A stretch of DNA of 64,000 nt from Marinobacter sp. ELB17 (GCF_000169375.1 NZ_AAXY01000013.1:30467-94466), one strand, 5' to 3'. Counted from the stretch's first letter, positions 18,419-28,512 are shown. Notes: generated from the sequence alone by a model not told the origin. Program-made: numbers and translations.

Positions 18419-18453
18419 CGATGTCTCGTCCCTGGTGTCTCATCCCTGGTGTA

Positions 18454-19548
18454 TCAAAGCTGAGGCAGCACCGGCGTGGTTACCCGCACATCAGCGTTCT
18501 GGCCGCGATGGCGCAAATAGTGGTCCATTAGCACAATGGCCATCATCGCCTCGGCGATGGGCGTCGCGCGAATGCCCACGCAGGGGTCGTGGCGGCCGGT
18601 GGTGATAATCTCGACCGGGTTGCCGTCGACATCAATACTCCGGCCCGGCAAGCGCAGGCTGGAGGTCGGCTTGAGTGCGATACTTGCCAGAATGGGCTGG
18701 CCGGAGGAGATACCCCCCAGAATGCCACCGGCTTGATTCGACAAAAACCCTTCCGGCGTCATTTCATCACGGTGCTGAGTACCTTTTTGGTCAATACAGC
18801 CAAAACCGGCACCAATTTCAACGCCTTTTACGGCGTTAATACTCATTAAAGCATGGGCAAGGTCTGCGTCTAGCCGATCAAACACCGGCTCGCCCAGCCC
18901 CGGTGGTACGCCTTCGGCCACCACATTAATACGGGCGCCAATCGAGTTGCCCTCTTTAACCAACGCTTTCATGTAGGCTTCCATTTCCGGCACTTTGCTG
19001 GCGTCCGGGCAGAAAAACGGATTCTGGTGTACTTGCTCCCAATCCAGGGTTTCGGCTTTTATCGGGCCTAATTGGCTCAGGTAGCCACGCACAGTAATGC
19101 CGAGGCGCCGCAGCAGGAATTTGCGTGCTACGGCGCCAGCGGCCACTCGCATGGCGGTCTCGCGGGCCGAAGAGCGCCCGCCACCGCGATGATCCCGCTC
19201 ACCGAATTTGTGGTGATAGGTGTAATCAGCGTGGGCCGGGCGAAACTGGGTGGCAATTTTTGAATAATCTTTGGAGCGCTGATCGGTATTTTCAATCAGC
19301 AGACCAATGGACGTGCCGGTGGTGCGACCTTCAAATACACCGGAAAGAATGCGCACTTCATCGGCTTCGCGGCGCTGGGTGGTGTAGCGCGACGTGCCCG
19401 GTTTGCGGCGATCAAGATCGTACTGCATGTCTTCTTCAGACAGCTCGAGCCCCGGCGGACAGCCATCTATCACACACCCCAAAGCGGCCCCGTGGCTTTC
19501 ACCAAACGTGGTCACCGTGAACAGTTTGCCAAATGTGTTTCCAGACAT
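18454..19548 (-). CDS. aroC: Chorismate synthase
   Basis: Last step of the shikimate pathway: EPSP to chorismate, needing reduced FMN. 364 residues. The N-terminal signature [19 protein letters not shown], the central [27 protein letters not shown] and the C-terminal [22 protein letters not shown] are all present. It follows prmB by 47 bp on the same strand, a common pairing in gammaproteobacteria. Confidence 0.98.
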   Translation of the reverse strand: MSGNTFGKLFTVTTFGESHGAALGCVIDGCPPGLELSEEDMQYDLDRRKPGTSRYTTQRREADEVRILSGVFEGRTTGTSIGLLIENTDQRSKDYSKIATQFRPAHADYTYHHKFGERDHRGGGRSSARETAMRVAAGAVARKFLLRRLGITVRGYLSQLGPIKAETLDWEQVHQNPFFCPDASKVPEMEAYMKALVKEGNSIGARINVVAEGVPPGLGEPVFDRLDADLAHALMSINAVKGVEIGAGFGCIDQKGTQHRDEMTPEGFLSNQAGGILGGISSGQPILASIALKPTSSLRLPGRSIDVDGNPVEIITTGRHDPCVGIRATPIAEAMMAIVLMDHYLRHRGQNADVRVTTPVLPQL

Positions 19549-19595
19549 AATTCAGTATCTTATCCAGTTGTTATAAAAATTGTATAAAGACCTTA

Positions 19596-20498
19596 TCAGC
19601 TGTTCGCCAGGTATTTACGCAAGTCTTTAGCGACAATAGCGAGCACCCCGTCGCCGCCGTTTTCAAACTCCAGCCAGGTCAGCGGCAGCTGAGGATAGGC
19701 CGCATCCAGCTCTGGCCAGCTGTTACCGACTTCCACAATTAACAGACCGTTGTCGGTCAGCCGTTCAGCGGCTCCGGCCAATATGCGATGGGCAATCTCC
19801 AGGCCGTCTTCACCGGCCGCCAGGCCCAATACCGGCTCATGGCCGAACTCCGCAGGCATACCGGCCAAGTCCCGTGCATTCACATAGGGCGGGTTGCTCA
19901 GAATCACATCGTAACGTTCATTCAGATTGCTGAACACATCCGATTGCACGGTGCGCACCCGCTCGCCCAGTTGATGCATGGCAATATTGGAATCGGCCAC
20001 TGCTAGCGCGTCGGTGGAAATATCCGCCAGGTCGACCTCGGCGCCGTCAAACACCGTGGCTGCGGCAATACCAATGCAGCCGCTGCCGGTACACAAATCC
20101 AGAATACGCTCCACATAAACATCGCCCAGCCAGGGCTGCAAGCCATTTTCCAGCAGCTCAGCCAGCGGTGAACGCGGCACCAGCACCCGTGGGTCTACGT
20201 TAAATGGCAGCCCCATAAACCAGGCTTCGCCCAACAGATAGGCCAGCGGAACCTGCTCTTCTACTCGGCGTTCTATGCGCTCCAGAATCAGCTCGCGCTC
20301 TTCGCGTACCAGGCGCGCATCCAGAAACAGGCTATTGTTTTCCAGCGGTAAATGCAGGCTGCGCATAACCAGCTGTACCGCTTCGTCCCAAACGTTGTCG
20401 GTGCCATGGCCAAAGTACAGCGGCGACTTGGCAAAACGGGAACAGGCGTAGCGCAAAAAGTCGCGTACGGTGGCCAAATCATCAACGGGGCGGGTCAC
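19596..20498 (-). CDS. prmB: Ribosomal protein uL3 glutamine methyltransferase
   Basis: SAM-dependent N5-glutamine methyltransferase of ribosomal protein L3. 300 residues. The SAM motif I is LDLCTGSGCIGIAAA (about residues 133-147), and the catalytic NPPY is at residues 202-205. The N-terminal helical domain and the upstream position relative to aroC favour PrmB over PrmC, which modifies release factors. Confidence 0.93.
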   Translation of the reverse strand: MTRPVDDLATVRDFLRYACSRFAKSPLYFGHGTDNVWDEAVQLVMRSLHLPLENNSLFLDARLVREERELILERIERRVEEQVPLAYLLGEAWFMGLPFNVDPRVLVPRSPLAELLENGLQPWLGDVYVERILDLCTGSGCIGIAAATVFDGAEVDLADISTDALAVADSNIAMHQLGERVRTVQSDVFSNLNERYDVILSNPPYVNARDLAGMPAEFGHEPVLGLAAGEDGLEIAHRILAGAAERLTDNGLLIVEVGNSWPELDAAYPQLPLTWLEFENGGDGVLAIVAKDLRKYLANS

Positions 20499-20567
20499 GG
20501 CGAAAGAGTCCTGTCTGAACGGAAAATAGACCTACAGTATACGTGTTTTGGCTGTCTTGCGCGCGGC

Positions 20568-21833
20568 CTAAACCGCCAGCGGGCCTGAGCTGCTGTGGTC
20601 TTTCTCATAGCGGTCCAAAGCCGCTGCCATGCGCTCACGGCCAAGCTGAATCAACTCTGGTGCTTTGTGGAAATCGTAGCTGCGGCATACGTTTTTCGGA
20701 ATATTCACCAACAGGTCGGGCGGGTAGCCGGCAATTTTGTACTGCACCAGCACGCTCTGCATGGTTTCAATGGCCAGGTTCATCACCTCGAACTTACCAA
20801 TACCCAGCTTTTCCCAGTTAATGGTCTGACCTTCGTCCTGAGCTTTGCCGGTGCTTGTCGGCTCGGGCGATTTCGGGCTTTGTACCGCTTCTTCTCCGGC
20901 CTGCTTACGCTGTTTTTTGGCGCTCTGCTTTTGCACTTCGCGGCTGATTTTATCTTCCGCAGGCTCGCCGTCGACTTTGCCGCCGGCCAACCCTTTCAAC
21001 GTGTCCCAGTCAAACCAACGCGACGCCTTTTCGCGCATAGCGCCCATCCACTCTTCACTGTCGTCATCGTCGTCGAGGCTGGTAAAAGCCGCATCCAACA
21101 GCTGCTGGCTGCGCTCTTCTTCACCCGCCAGGTTCACCGCTACAATCAGGTCGGCGTGGGCCGAAATGGTCGGAATGATCGGCAGCGGGTTCAGGGTGGC
21201 GCCGTCAACCAGCACCCGGCCGTTCAGCACCAGCGGCGTCACCACACCTGGAATGGCTACCGACGCGCGTATGGCCTGGTCCAGCGGGCCTTCCTGAAAC
21301 CAGATTTCCTTATGGCCAAGAAGGTCTGTCGCTACCGACGTAAACGCAATGGGCAGGTCTTCTATGCGCGTATCGCCTAGAATGTCGCTTACAATAGAAA
21401 AAATTTTCTCACCGCGAATAGCGCCCACCGCACTGAAGGTTACGTCCAGCAGCCTAAGTACATCGAACTGCCCTAATCCCGTTACCCAGTCTTTGTACTG
21501 CTGCAGCTTTCCCGCGGCGTACATGCCGCCCACCAGGGCTCCCATAGAGCAACCGGATATCGCAATAATTTCATAGCCGCGCTCGTTAAGCACTTCAATG
21601 GCGCCAATATGGGCATAACCGCGGGCACCGCCGCTGCCCAGGGCGAGGGCTACGGTAGCGCGCTTTTGCCGAGGCGCCAGCTTTTTGTCTTTGCCGGTTT
21701 CCGACGCACCGGCAGACGCCAGGCCGCCGCTTTCGACCACCACGGAACTGCTGCTCGCGGCGGTTTTCGCGGAACCTGCCGCCAGGCTTTTGCCAGCAGC
21801 TGCAACAGCCTTGTCATCGTCGTTAGATGTCAT
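20568..21833 (-). CDS. Patatin-like phospholipase (RssA-like)
   Basis: A 421-residue serine lipase of the patatin family. Oxyanion loop GSGGARG (residues 66-72), nucleophile S96 in GCSMG, and the dyad aspartate D210 in the DGA motif. The first ~58 residues are Ala/Ser-rich and low complexity, and no classical signal peptide is seen, so it may be cytoplasmic or peripheral. A charged Lys/Gln/Glu segment (about 290-335) interrupts the C-terminal half. The substrate is unknown. It is close to the DUF4892 gene upstream (4 bp) and likely co-transcribed with it. Confidence 0.88.
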   Translation of the reverse strand: MTSNDDDKAVAAAGKSLAAGSAKTAASSSSVVVESGGLASAGASETGKDKKLAPRQKRATVALALGSGGARGYAHIGAIEVLNERGYEIIAISGCSMGALVGGMYAAGKLQQYKDWVTGLGQFDVLRLLDVTFSAVGAIRGEKIFSIVSDILGDTRIEDLPIAFTSVATDLLGHKEIWFQEGPLDQAIRASVAIPGVVTPLVLNGRVLVDGATLNPLPIIPTISAHADLIVAVNLAGEEERSQQLLDAAFTSLDDDDDSEEWMGAMREKASRWFDWDTLKGLAGGKVDGEPAEDKISREVQKQSAKKQRKQAGEEAVQSPKSPEPTSTGKAQDEGQTINWEKLGIGKFEVMNLAIETMQSVLVQYKIAGYPPDLLVNIPKNVCRSYDFHKAPELIQLGRERMAAALDRYEKDHSSSGPLAV

Positions 21834-21837
21834 GCCA

Positions 21838-22761
21838 TCACCTTGAAATAACTAAAATTTCCACACGGTTACCCTTGCGCAGCGGATCTGACTGAACGAT
21901 GCTCGGGCCCACCACCACTAACTGCTGGCGTTCCTTCACAATGCCAGTTTGCACCAGCAAATCAGACATGGATTCACCGGCCGTGCGCGCGCGAGCCATG
22001 GCGTCTTCCAGCGGCTCGCTGCCTTCCAGTTCCGAGTAGGTGATCAGTATCACGGTACTGCCGTCGGCATCGGCCCAGTCCCGTAACATGCGGCGGTCCT
22101 GTGATTTCCAGTCAAAGCGCACAATAAAGCCGTCTTGCCAAGCTACGATTAGAGGCCCGCGAATGCGACTTTGCAGGGATCCCAGGCCTGGCACCACGGC
22201 GCCCGAGCCAACCTCGAAGTGCTCTACCCAGACGTATTCGCTCTGGTTACCGCGGGTAACCGTGTATACCAGAGTCAGCCAGCGCTGGCCGTCTTCGCTG
22301 ACGGTGCCCACCACCAGGTAATCCTGTGCGGTATCCCGGCCAAGCAGCATGGATTTGTCAAAAATCTGATTGGCCCACACGTTGCTGCGGCCGCAGCGCA
22401 CGCCTGTACATTCGAACAAGATGTTAGCGCCGGAATTCAGCAGCGCCTGGCGATAGTGATTCAACGCACCCACCCGGCTGGCGTCTGCGTTAATGCGATA
22501 CAGCAGGCTGTTGCCGGATACCGGCAGCCGAGCCATCACATCGGAGCGAATTTCGCTGTTAATCTCTCGCACCGGGCTGAACAGAACAAGATGCCCGCCC
22601 GACTCCAACGGTCGGGTTTCTTCCAGCTCTGACAAGGGAAACGGCTCTGGAGCTGTCTCCGGAAATGCAGCCAGTGCCTGTTTGCTGGCAACAGCGAGCA
22701 TCGCTCCAATTGTTAATGTAGCTCCAATAACAAAATTTTTCGCACATTGACTATGCAACAC
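21838..22761 (-). CDS. DUF4892-type exported protein
   Basis: A 307-residue protein with a probable N-terminal signal (hydrophobic IGATLTIGAMLAVASKQALA, cut near residue 31). The middle (ILFECTGVRCGRSNVWANQIF, with two cysteines that could pair, then QDYLVVGTV) fits DUF4892, a family of envelope proteins of unknown function in Pseudomonas relatives. The C-terminal end (VVVGPSIVQSDPLRKGNRVEILVISR) resembles the tail of OmpA-like domains. It is packed between the hydrolase and patatin genes (8 and 4 bp gaps), suggesting one transcript. Confidence 0.65.
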   Translation of the reverse strand: MLHSQCAKNFVIGATLTIGAMLAVASKQALAAFPETAPEPFPLSELEETRPLESGGHLVLFSPVREINSEIRSDVMARLPVSGNSLLYRINADASRVGALNHYRQALLNSGANILFECTGVRCGRSNVWANQIFDKSMLLGRDTAQDYLVVGTVSEDGQRWLTLVYTVTRGNQSEYVWVEHFEVGSGAVVPGLGSLQSRIRGPLIVAWQDGFIVRFDWKSQDRRMLRDWADADGSTVILITYSELEGSEPLEDAMARARTAGESMSDLLVQTGIVKERQQLVVVGPSIVQSDPLRKGNRVEILVISR

Positions 22762-22769
22762 AGCATCAC

Positions 22770-23690
22770 CTATTGATTCAAAAATCGTTTAACAGCCTCG
22801 GTCACCGGACGGGTATCGCCATCCAGATGACAGTGGTGGCCGCCGGGAACATCAACCTGCTGAAAATCTTTAATCACTTGGGCGCGGATGTGGGTAGTGT
22901 CAGCGTTGTCTGCCAACAATCCAGATTGCGCCCGCACAAATAACGTTGGCGTGCTCAGCGCCGCTAAAGACGCCAGCACCTGCTGTTCTGACGGCATCAG
23001 CGCCGAAGGGTGCCGCAACCGCGCATCGGTGCGCCACACCCAACCGCTTTCCACTTTTTGCATATTACGAGGTATAAGGGCCAGAGCCGCTTCCGGGCTC
23101 AAAGGACTCAGGCCGCCGGCCCGTACCTTCGCCGCTGTCGCCAAGTCCGGATACAACGCCGGCTTGCTGGAGCCCGCCAGGCGTTTGCTGATGGAACGGC
23201 GCAATTGGGGAATTACGTCGTCTTCGTGACGGCTGAGCGCACCCAGGCTGTCAATCAGCACCAGTTTGCGCACCCGCTCGGGGAATGCCGCAGCGTAAAG
23301 CGCCGCAACAATGCCGCCAAGGGAGTGCCCAACCAAGTCCAACGGAGTCTTGTCAGCGTCAAAGTGAAGCTCGATAAGTTCGGCAAGATCCGCTACGTAA
23401 TCCATCAACACATAATGTTGCCCCGGCGGGCGATGGCCGGAGCGGCCGTGGCCTGCAAAATCAAACGCGTACACGTCGCCAACACCGGTCAGTTCCGGTG
23501 CCAGATGGGTAAATGTATCGCTGTTATCAAGCCAGCCGTGCAGCAACAACATTGGCCGCAAGTTCGCGGCTTCGGGCTGTGCAGGCCAGCTCAAACCCGC
23601 CAGCGTGATGTGTCCCAGTGGCCAGAGAGCTTCCCGCCCGGCGGCAAATTCTGTGCCTGTATCCGCCAACGCGGCAGCAACTTCGGTCAT
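22770..23690 (-). CDS. Alpha/beta hydrolase
   Basis: A 306-residue alpha/beta hydrolase with no signal peptide. Oxyanion motif LLLHGWLDNS (48-57), nucleophile S123 in VGHSLGG, and the catalytic His most likely in the C-terminal GGHHCHLDGD. The specific reaction cannot be assigned; esterase- or hydroxyacyl-ester-type substrates are typical. It lies 8 bp downstream of pilZ and 8 bp upstream of the DUF4892 gene. Confidence 0.85.
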   Translation of the reverse strand: MTEVAAALADTGTEFAAGREALWPLGHITLAGLSWPAQPEAANLRPMLLLHGWLDNSDTFTHLAPELTGVGDVYAFDFAGHGRSGHRPPGQHYVLMDYVADLAELIELHFDADKTPLDLVGHSLGGIVAALYAAAFPERVRKLVLIDSLGALSRHEDDVIPQLRRSISKRLAGSSKPALYPDLATAAKVRAGGLSPLSPEAALALIPRNMQKVESGWVWRTDARLRHPSALMPSEQQVLASLAALSTPTLFVRAQSGLLADNADTTHIRAQVIKDFQQVDVPGGHHCHLDGDTRPVTEAVKRFLNQ

Positions 23691-23698
23691 CGGGTACC

Positions 23699-24049
23699 TC
23701 AGAGTGTATGGGTGGGGCGGTCAGAACTCAGCGAACCCGCCAAATACGACTCGATTTTGGTTCTGGCCAATTCAGCGTCAACACTGAACTGTACGCCAAT
23801 ACCGGCCGCGCGGTTCCCTTGTGCGCCTTTTGGTGTAATCCAGATAACCTTGCCAGACACCGGCAACTTCTCCGGTTCGTCCATCAGATTGAGCAGCAAA
23901 AACACTTCGTTACCAAGCTGGTACTGCTTTTGGGTGGGAATAAACAGGCCACCCTGGCGTATATAAGGCATATACGCAGCGTAGAGCACTGCTTTGTCTT
24001 TAATGGTCAGGGTTAATATGCCACTGCGATTTCCGAATCCGGGCCCCAT
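23699..24049 (-). CDS. pilZ: PilZ, type IV pilus biogenesis protein
   Basis: A 116-residue single PilZ domain. It closely resembles the founding Pseudomonas PilZ (ILTLTIKDKAVLYAAYMPYI, MDEPEKLPVSGKVIW, PKGAQGNRAAGIGVQF). Like that protein it lacks the usual RxxxR c-di-GMP motif, and is expected to act in pilus assembly with PilF/FimX-type partners rather than by binding the nucleotide. It lies downstream of holB, as in Pseudomonas, and together with fimV suggests the cell makes type IV pili. Confidence 0.92.
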   Translation of the reverse strand: MGPGFGNRSGILTLTIKDKAVLYAAYMPYIRQGGLFIPTQKQYQLGNEVFLLLNLMDEPEKLPVSGKVIWITPKGAQGNRAAGIGVQFSVDAELARTKIESYLAGSLSSDRPTHTL

Positions 24050-24196
24050 AACAAATACCTTATCTGTGGTGTGTCAATAAATGGTTCAATAAACGTTTCG
24101 GCAAACGTATCAATAAATATCGGTTAATCATAACAGTAGCGAGACCGATGCGGGTATTTGCCGGCTCTTCAATCAACATTAGCCTGCGCGGCTATC
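24050..24196. other. holB-pilZ spacer with short direct repeats
   Basis: A 147-bp AT-rich spacer with three TCAATAAA units (24074, 24086, 24110) and a small AAACGTTT/AAACGT pairing. No terminator or promoter could be fixed. Confidence 0.35.
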
Positions 24197-25219
24197 TCAG
24201 CCGGCACGCTGGCGTTTTGGCATCAGTTGTTGCCACGCCAGCAGCAGCCGGCTGGCTTCCAGCTCCGGGCTGGCATTGTATACAACGGCTTCACGCCCTT
24301 CACGCACCGCGCCCAGCAATTCATGGGCGCGCCAGGGCGGATTGCAGCCCGCCAGGAAGCGCAGCATATCCGCGGCTTCATGGTGCGCCGGCTCACCCCC
24401 GGCGCTCAGGCGGGCCAAGTCTGCCGCCCAGCCTTCAAACAGCCCCAGGGTTTCATCCAGCCCCAGGGCTTTGAAGGCTTTGGCAGCATCGGCCAGGGTC
24501 ATCTGGTTTTTCATAAAATCGCGAAAACCGCAAAAAGCCGCGTCGTGCAGCGCTATAAAGCCGCTGTTCAGATAATCCAAAGCCAGCCTCGGGGCATTGC
24601 CAGCCAACATCAACGCTTTCGCCACGGACGTGCTTTCCGGCTGCTTTTCAGGTGGCAGCAGGGCCAGCTGGCCCACCAGCCAGCGTTCGGCGTCAGCGGC
24701 CACGGGCACCGGCAACGTATGAGTCTGACAGCGCGAGCGAATCGTCGGCAACAACGGCCGGCCGCTTTCCTGTAACAGCAACAACACGGTATCACCGCTG
24801 GGCTCTTCGAGGGTTTTCAGCAACGCATTGGCGGCGTTGATATTGAGCTGGTCGGCGCGATCAATAATCGCGATTTTACGATGACCCACCTGAGGTGACG
24901 CAGAAGCAAAATTAATCAATTCCCTGATTTGAACAATGCGCACCATGCGCGATTTTTCAGGGGCGTACACCCGCACATCGGGATGGCTTCCGGCACGTTT
25001 CAATGCGCACTGTTTGCAGTGGCCACAGGCTTGTGGCATTCCCTGCGGGTCGGTTTGCAGTTGATCACACAGCAACAAACCGGCAACCGCATCGGCCCAG
25101 GCACGTTTACCAACACCGCGCTCGCCATTAATAATCAGTGCGTGGGGCAGCCGCGACTCCGTCAACTGTTTCTGCACGCTGTGCCAGGCTTTTGCCAGCC
25201 AGGGCATATCGGTCGCCAT
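24197..25219 (-). CDS. holB: DNA polymerase III subunit delta prime
   Basis: Clamp-loader subunit of the replicase. The ATG at 25219 (MATDMPWLAKAW) is chosen because AGGA lies 8 bases before it; a TTG further up (25240) has no proper spacing. This gives 340 residues. Visible parts are an AAA+ fold with GERGVGKRAW, a zinc module (C-x-n-ACGHCKQC), INAANALLKTLEEPSGDTVLLLL and the SRC motif IRSRCQTHTLP. The upstream tmk normally found here is missing; instead the gene overlaps the end of a transglutaminase gene by about 92 bp. Confidence 0.93.
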   Translation of the reverse strand: MATDMPWLAKAWHSVQKQLTESRLPHALIINGERGVGKRAWADAVAGLLLCDQLQTDPQGMPQACGHCKQCALKRAGSHPDVRVYAPEKSRMVRIVQIRELINFASASPQVGHRKIAIIDRADQLNINAANALLKTLEEPSGDTVLLLLQESGRPLLPTIRSRCQTHTLPVPVAADAERWLVGQLALLPPEKQPESTSVAKALMLAGNAPRLALDYLNSGFIALHDAAFCGFRDFMKNQMTLADAAKAFKALGLDETLGLFEGWAADLARLSAGGEPAHHEAADMLRFLAGCNPPWRAHELLGAVREGREAVVYNASPELEASRLLLAWQQLMPKRQRAG

Positions 25220-27365
25220 ATCGGTGTCCTGGTGTATCAATCCTTTGCCTCGCTGCTCGCTTAGAATGATTCGCTCGATTGAGCGGGAGACTCGCCTGCC
25301 GGCGCTGCCGTTTCATACGGGCCAGCAAGCGCCGCAGAAGGCGGATATCCGACGCCGGCCGCGCAACTGCATCAACCGTTTGGCGACTATAGTAATGAGT
25401 ATTGACCACACCGGCAAAAACTCTGGCAGAATCCGCCAGCGCCGGCTCCGCCCGTACCAGCCGTTCAGCCAGTCCCAGGGGCGTTTCACCCTGGCGTACG
25501 GGTACACCAACACCCGCGCAAAACCTTTGCCAACGCTGAAGTTGACGCGCCACGCCGGTATGGCGACCGCCCTGCCGGCCGCGCCAGGCACTGATCAGCC
25601 CGGCCAACAACAGTGCGGCCGCCACAGTGCCAGCACTGATATAACCCAGGTCGCGCATGGTAAGGCCACCAGGCAAGCGCGACAGCAGGTCCATCTGGCT
25701 CTGGCCCTGATACCCTACCACCCAGCGTTGCCACTGATAATTGATGCGGTCCAGCTGCAAGCTGGCCCAAGTCAGCAGCGGCAAGTTGCCGTACTTTTGC
25801 GGCGACAACCAGCTGTTTTCCAGAAACGAACCTTCTTCTGCCATCGCCTCGCGCAGGCCGGATTCAATGCGCGACGGCGCAATTGCCGCGGTCGGGTCAA
25901 GCCGAATCCAACCCGAACCCTCAAACCAGCCCTCTACCCAGGCGTGGGCGTCGTATTGACGCACAATCAGGTATTCGTCGCCAGCCCCCGATTCACCGCC
26001 CTGATACCCAACCACCACCCGCGCCGGAATACCGGCAGCACGCAGCACAAAGGTCATGGCGCCGGCGTAATGGGCGCAAAAACCGCGTTTCACATCGAAC
26101 AACAAGGCATCAATACCGTTATCCGGCATCACGGGCGGCCGCAGAGTATAAAAGTAGGACTGCTCGCGGAAACGTTGCAGCAGCGCAGTGGCTACTCCAC
26201 GGTCGTCATACCGGCTGCGCAGTTCGTCAGCCAAAGCCCTCGCCTGCGGGTTGCCTCGGCCGGGCAGTTGCAATAATTGACGGCGCTGCGCCGGTGGCAG
26301 TTGCGCGTCGGGATTAACCGGAGGCGTTTCCAGGGCCAGGCGATAGCGCACACTGGTGTCCGCGGGGCGACGGAAGCGAAACAGATCTTGGTCTATTTCT
26401 TCAATATTGGGCGATGCCGCCACCGAATCCGCCAGCGCGAACGCCCAACTCTGATCGGTGGGTTCCAGCAATATTTCATATTGGTTTACGTCCAGGGGCC
26501 CGGAAACGCCTTCGATTTCAACCCGCCCCAAGCGCCGGAAGTCTGGCTGTGCAGACTGTTTCCAGGTTGCGCCGTCAAGGTAATCCAGCGTCAGGCCGCG
26601 CCAATAGCGTTGCGCCTGGGGTGGTGTCTGCCCGCCGAAGCTGACACGAAACGCACGCTCGCTGCTCTGGGCCAGGTTAGAAATATCGCCCGGGGTCATC
26701 TGATCGCTTATGCCGCTTCGGGCCTGGCCCGACACCAGCGGAACGCTCCACAGCGGCGCAATGCGCGGAAAGAACACAAACAGCACAATCACCACCGGCA
26801 GCATTTTTAGCAGCAAGCCAGCCAGGCGGCGGCCGCCAGAGCGCACCCCCGCGGGCAGTTCAGGCGCGTTCAGCACCTGCAAGCCCAGCAGCAATAACAC
26901 CACCGAGGTAAAATTAAACAGGGTCCAGTGTATGGCCTGATGAAACAAAAAGTTCACCGCAGCCATGTACAACAATATGAAAAAAAGCACGTAAAAATCA
27001 CGGGCGCTGCGGGTTTCAAGCCACTTAAGCGCCACGCACAGCACGAAAAATGACGCGGCAGTGTCTACCGTGAACTGGCTTTTTACGGTGGCCACGTACA
27101 ATCCGCCCAACACCACCACCAATCCCGTTCGCCACCATCGCCCAGGTAAGCGTACACGGCCCAGGCGCGCCAGCCAGCGCCAGGTCATAAGCGCAACACA
27201 CACCACCAAAAGCCAGGTCGGCAGTCGGTCCCACTGTGGCACCAGCAATAGTGTAAACGCCGCCACCAGCCATAAAAGCGCCTTGCCAGGCAGTTGCGCA
27301 GCCTGCACTTGAACGCCTGAACCGAGGGTTGGCGAAGACTGCTTGTTACGTCGGCGGAGGGTCAT
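25128..27365 (-). CDS. Transglutaminase-like membrane protein, TgpA type
   Basis: A 745-residue inner-membrane protein. Five to six N-terminal membrane segments (to about residue 190, DUF3488-like) are followed by a periplasmic transglutaminase core with triad C430 (RGFCAHYAGAM), H474 (YDAHAWVEGW) and D490 (IRLDPTAA). A further membrane segment lies near 575-595, and a cytoplasmic DUF4129-like tail follows. TgpA of Pseudomonas is essential, but its substrate is unknown. The start overlaps the DUF58 stop by 4 bp. The last ~35 residues are basic, unlike the family, and run into holB, so the original stop may have been lost. Confidence 0.88.
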   Translation of the reverse strand: MTLRRRNKQSSPTLGSGVQVQAAQLPGKALLWLVAAFTLLLVPQWDRLPTWLLVVCVALMTWRWLARLGRVRLPGRWWRTGLVVVLGGLYVATVKSQFTVDTAASFFVLCVALKWLETRSARDFYVLFFILLYMAAVNFLFHQAIHWTLFNFTSVVLLLLGLQVLNAPELPAGVRSGGRRLAGLLLKMLPVVIVLFVFFPRIAPLWSVPLVSGQARSGISDQMTPGDISNLAQSSERAFRVSFGGQTPPQAQRYWRGLTLDYLDGATWKQSAQPDFRRLGRVEIEGVSGPLDVNQYEILLEPTDQSWAFALADSVAASPNIEEIDQDLFRFRRPADTSVRYRLALETPPVNPDAQLPPAQRRQLLQLPGRGNPQARALADELRSRYDDRGVATALLQRFREQSYFYTLRPPVMPDNGIDALLFDVKRGFCAHYAGAMTFVLRAAGIPARVVVGYQGGESGAGDEYLIVRQYDAHAWVEGWFEGSGWIRLDPTAAIAPSRIESGLREAMAEEGSFLENSWLSPQKYGNLPLLTWASLQLDRINYQWQRWVVGYQGQSQMDLLSRLPGGLTMRDLGYISAGTVAAALLLAGLISAWRGRQGGRHTGVARQLQRWQRFCAGVGVPVRQGETPLGLAERLVRAEPALADSARVFAGVVNTHYYSRQTVDAVARPASDIRLLRRLLARMKRQRRQASLPLNRANHSKRAARQRIDTPGHRYGDRYALAGKSLAQRAETVDGVAAAPRTDY

Positions 27366-28417
27366 TGCGGGCTCCCGGTGCTGGCGACATCCAGCGATTC
27401 CGGGTCGGCGCTAGTGGATTTCAAACGACTGCCAAAGCGGCGGGGCTGGTTGTCACGGGGTTTCTCTCGTCCCCACACCGCCAGCGCGCGCTGGCAGCGC
27501 AATGCGTGGGCAGCGCCGCTGTCTGGTTCTATCAACTGCCCCGGCAAACTCAGCCCGTAGCGCACATCCAAGCGTTGGCGGTCATCCACCAGAAACGCCA
27601 GATAACTTAAACGCATTTCGCTACTTGCGCCTATAAACGCGTGAAAATCTAACCATTGCGGGTTTCCGGCTTGCCCTTGCCAGTCTGCCACCACCAGCTG
27701 CCCGGTCCGGGCAAAACGTTTCCACAGTACGCGCTGGCTGGAATCGCCTTCGCGCCAAGGCCGTAAATCGGCGCTGTCTGAACCGGCCTGAACACTGGCC
27801 ACCGCCTCGCTTTCGCCGTCCTCGGCGGTGGCCCGCAGTTCGGGCGCAGTGATGGGTTTTGCAAAGGCCAGTCCAGCTGACACCGGCCGCAACCAGGACC
27901 AAGCTTTCAACAGCCCAAAGGGATAACGGGTTTCTATTCGAATTCGGTCCGGGCGCACATAACCACGGCTCGGAGCCCAAACCAGCACAGACGTATCACG
28001 GCTTTGCCCGGCTGGCACACTTACCCACACCGGCAACGAACCCCCGCTGCTAACCTGCACCGCAATGGCGTCGTCTTTACCAGCGGTCAGGCGCAAGCTG
28101 AACGGCACTGTGTCACCGGCAACGGCCTCTCCCGCCCGGCTTAGAGCCAGAGTCAAACCTGCCAGATTACGGTGGGTCTGGTGCATGGCGCCCACAAACA
28201 CTCCGCCAAGTATAAAGGTCAGCATATAAATCAGACTGTTTTGATAGTTGATGCCGGTAATCAGCATAATCAGTAGAAGTGCACCGAACATCACGCCGGC
28301 ACCGGTAGGCAGAATAAACAGATTTTTCTGGCTGAACGTCTGGCAGTCAGATCTGGGCAGGCGTCGATTCACCCAGCGCTGCCAAAAACCATCGATTGTC
28401 GGTTTCTTCATTGTCAT
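27362..28417 (-). CDS. DUF58 domain protein
   Basis: A 351-residue protein with two hydrophobic segments near residues 33-72, then a beta-rich part and the DUF58 core (RPWREGDSSQRVLWKRFARTGQLVV). DUF58 proteins are VWA-like and usually come with a MoxR ATPase and a TgpA transglutaminase. Here the transglutaminase follows with a 4-bp overlap, but the MoxR partner is not adjacent; pabB is divergent instead. The only MoxR in the window is at 46.2-47.1 kb beside other VWA genes. Function is unknown. Confidence 0.85.
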   Translation of the reverse strand: MTMKKPTIDGFWQRWVNRRLPRSDCQTFSQKNLFILPTGAGVMFGALLLIMLITGINYQNSLIYMLTFILGGVFVGAMHQTHRNLAGLTLALSRAGEAVAGDTVPFSLRLTAGKDDAIAVQVSSGGSLPVWVSVPAGQSRDTSVLVWAPSRGYVRPDRIRIETRYPFGLLKAWSWLRPVSAGLAFAKPITAPELRATAEDGESEAVASVQAGSDSADLRPWREGDSSQRVLWKRFARTGQLVVADWQGQAGNPQWLDFHAFIGASSEMRLSYLAFLVDDRQRLDVRYGLSLPGQLIEPDSGAAHALRCQRALAVWGREKPRDNQPRRFGSRLKSTSADPESLDVASTGSPQ

Positions 28418-28512
28418 AAATCCAGTATACGTAACAGCCTTTCGCGAATCGCGAGCGTATAGACAAATCGTCGAATAAATTCCCCTTCAAAAGAATACGA
28501 GAGGTTTTCCCT

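Noticed and set aside
25224..26276. 350-codon ORF on the plus strand
   Set aside because: Shadow of the transglutaminase gene, which has clear catalytic residues on the other strand.
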